Source: Saprospiraceae bacterium
GTDB taxonomy: Bacteria > Bacteroidota > Bacteroidia > Chitinophagales > Saprospiraceae
Length of the DNA stretch: 64,000 nt
Assembly (NCBI GenBank): GCA_016714985.1
Contig: JADKBS010000041.1
Span: 1 to 64,000 of the forward strand
Reading direction: 5' to 3'
Made by a program: the position numbers and the translations under genes. Positions 62,925 through 64,000 of this stretch are shown piece after piece. Numbering within the stretch: position 1 is the stretch's first letter; the number at the start of each line of letters is the position of its first letter. Under the pieces are notes generated by a model that saw nothing but the letters and a program-made list of their open reading frames with translations, did not search any database and was not told the origin of the DNA.

Positions 62925-64000
62925 TCACATAAACAAATCCTCGACTTTCCGCTGCGGCATACTCATTTTAATAGTCACTTGGTTTCGATTGAAATCTTCA
63001 GTTAGAGTTGAGTCTTGAAGGCGAGCCTGCAACTTAGCGTCGATATCAGGAATCCATTCATGGCTTAATTTGAACTCGCTGATTTTGTTTTTGAAATACT
63101 CATAAAGGTCTTCTAACCCCAAGTCTTTCAGGCTCAGGCGAATGATATAATAATCTTCCAAAGGCGCTTTTCTCCTTAAGTATTCGATTTCCGAATTTTG
63201 CAGGAAAAATGGCACTGCAAGGTCAGCTTCACGCACACTTTTGAGGGTCGTTTTAACGTCTATTTTGCTCCCGTTAGGTAACTCAATATCATATTCTTTA
63301 ACCACTTGGGCTACATAGTTTGCTTCCCGGATTCCTTTTTCCAATAATAAAATACCAAACGTTCACCGATTAAACCGACCAGCGAATTGGGTGTGGTATC
63401 GTCATCTTTTTCACCAAAACGAATACGTTCCCAGTTTTCGAGCAATTCTTCCAGCGCTTCCCTTCCTGCTTTTTCGAGCAAGCCTTTTATCAAATCAAGG
63501 TTTTCATTCAGTTTAATATGTTCTCCCTCATCAAGTGGCTCATCAAAATCATATTTGCCGGTACCCGAAGATGGGTTTCCTTCTGAAGTCATCATGTTTA
63601 TTCCTTCCGACAAAGTAGCCGAGCCGTTTTGGTTGCTCAAATTCAAACGCAACAATTTGATTAGCAAGCTTTTATCTTCTCCAAACAGCTTTTCTTCGTG
63701 GTCTGCCAATATGCCCAAAATGTCTTCCGTCTCCGTTTTCCTGTGCAAATACAAATTATTCAGCCCTTCCCGCTCATGCCGTTCCGCCTTACCTGTGTGG
63801 AAATGCCCGACGGGCAGTATCTCCTCACCAGTTTCAAGATAAAAATCAAAAGGCACTTCCTGTGGCGAGTGCCAGATGCGGTAGGCTGCACCGTCCGTTT
63901 TTTTCCACTCCCAATATCTCGCATCTTGCCATTCTGTCAATCCATCTTCAGCTTTTGGTGAAACTTTGGCAATTATTTTGGCGGCAACAACGCCTTCCGA
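62925..64000 (-). pseudogene. DUF3883-domain protein, frameshifted and cut by the window edge
   Basis: The frame is open from the right edge: KIIAKVSPKAEDGLTEWQDARYW, WHSPQEVPFDFYLETGEEIL, LHRKTETEDILGILADHEEK, LLEKAGREALEELLENWERI, SLVGLIGERLVFYYWKKES, then stop at 63311. The natural continuation is in another frame: EKGIREANYVAQVVKEYDIELPNGSKIDVKTTLKS and EYLRRKAPLEDYYIIRL, to 62925. GE-LVF, D-IEL and IDVKTT are the DUF3883 pattern, a PD-(D/E)XK-like nuclease or binding domain usual at the end of large ATPases of sacsin or restriction type. The break lies at a run of six T (about 63330). At least 350 residues lie in the window; the N-terminus is outside. Confidence 0.7.

Overview
The window reads as a chromosomal segment of a Bacteroidota bacterium, most probably of the Saprospiria (Haliscomenobacter/Lewinella-like). 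The evidence is indirect but consistent. Many long secreted proteins end in type IX secretion (T9SS) sorting domains, one has a gliding-motility type C-terminus, and others carry SprB-like, delta-60 and dockerin-like repeats. Several genes are preceded by the Bacteroidota -7 promoter box TANNTTTG. No rRNA, tRNA, CRISPR array, phage or complete insertion sequence was seen.

Layout. 1-4.2 kb: two secreted-protein genes (a dockerin-like protein and an M43-type metalloprotease) broken by many small indels. 4.3-11.3 kb: T9SS beta-propeller and delta-60 proteins, two small Cys-rich proteins, a frameshifted sugar-acetyltransferase-like membrane gene, two lipoproteins and a DUF6155 fragment. 11.4-15.9 kb: a divergent cluster of two proteins with effector-associated-domain-11-like N-termini plus a large TPR protein. 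16.1-18.9 kb: ECF sigma factor, an anti-sigma-like gene with an in-frame stop, and a repeat-rich exported protein. 18.9-27 kb: a gliding-motility type adhesin and a 1856-residue protein joining two alpha/beta-hydrolase domains to a CHAT caspase-like protease. 27.3-34.6 kb: a dimethylargininase, a probable small RNA, an MmeI-like restriction-methylation enzyme and, translationally coupled to it, a very AT-rich membrane protein / P-loop ATPase pair that looks like an anti-phage module. 34.6-37.1 kb: two PIN-toxin/antitoxin pairs, both toxins broken, bracketed by two copies of a palindromic element. 37-64 kb: mostly housekeeping and surface functions (SCP2, serine hydrolases, GNAT, PMT-type glycosyltransferase, DUF1801, S41 peptidase, hexapeptide acetyltransferase, cyclophilin-like lipoprotein, large T9SS proteins), ending in fragments of a molybdopterin oxidoreductase and a frameshifted DUF3883 gene that runs off the right edge.

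How it fits together. The exported proteins presumably serve surface attachment and polymer breakdown through T9SS. The 11-34 kb stretch is accessory and rich in biological-conflict domains: EAD11-like adaptors, TPR, CHAT protease with lipases, restriction-methylation, AbiC-like membrane protein, STAND/AAA-like ATPase and PIN toxins. The window also holds an unusual number of broken genes (about a dozen), several at short homopolymers. Some are clear decay (deletions, small insertions); others could be assembly errors, so reads should be checked before reading biology into single-base shifts.

Limits: all family assignments are from motifs recognised by eye; no database search or alignment was run.
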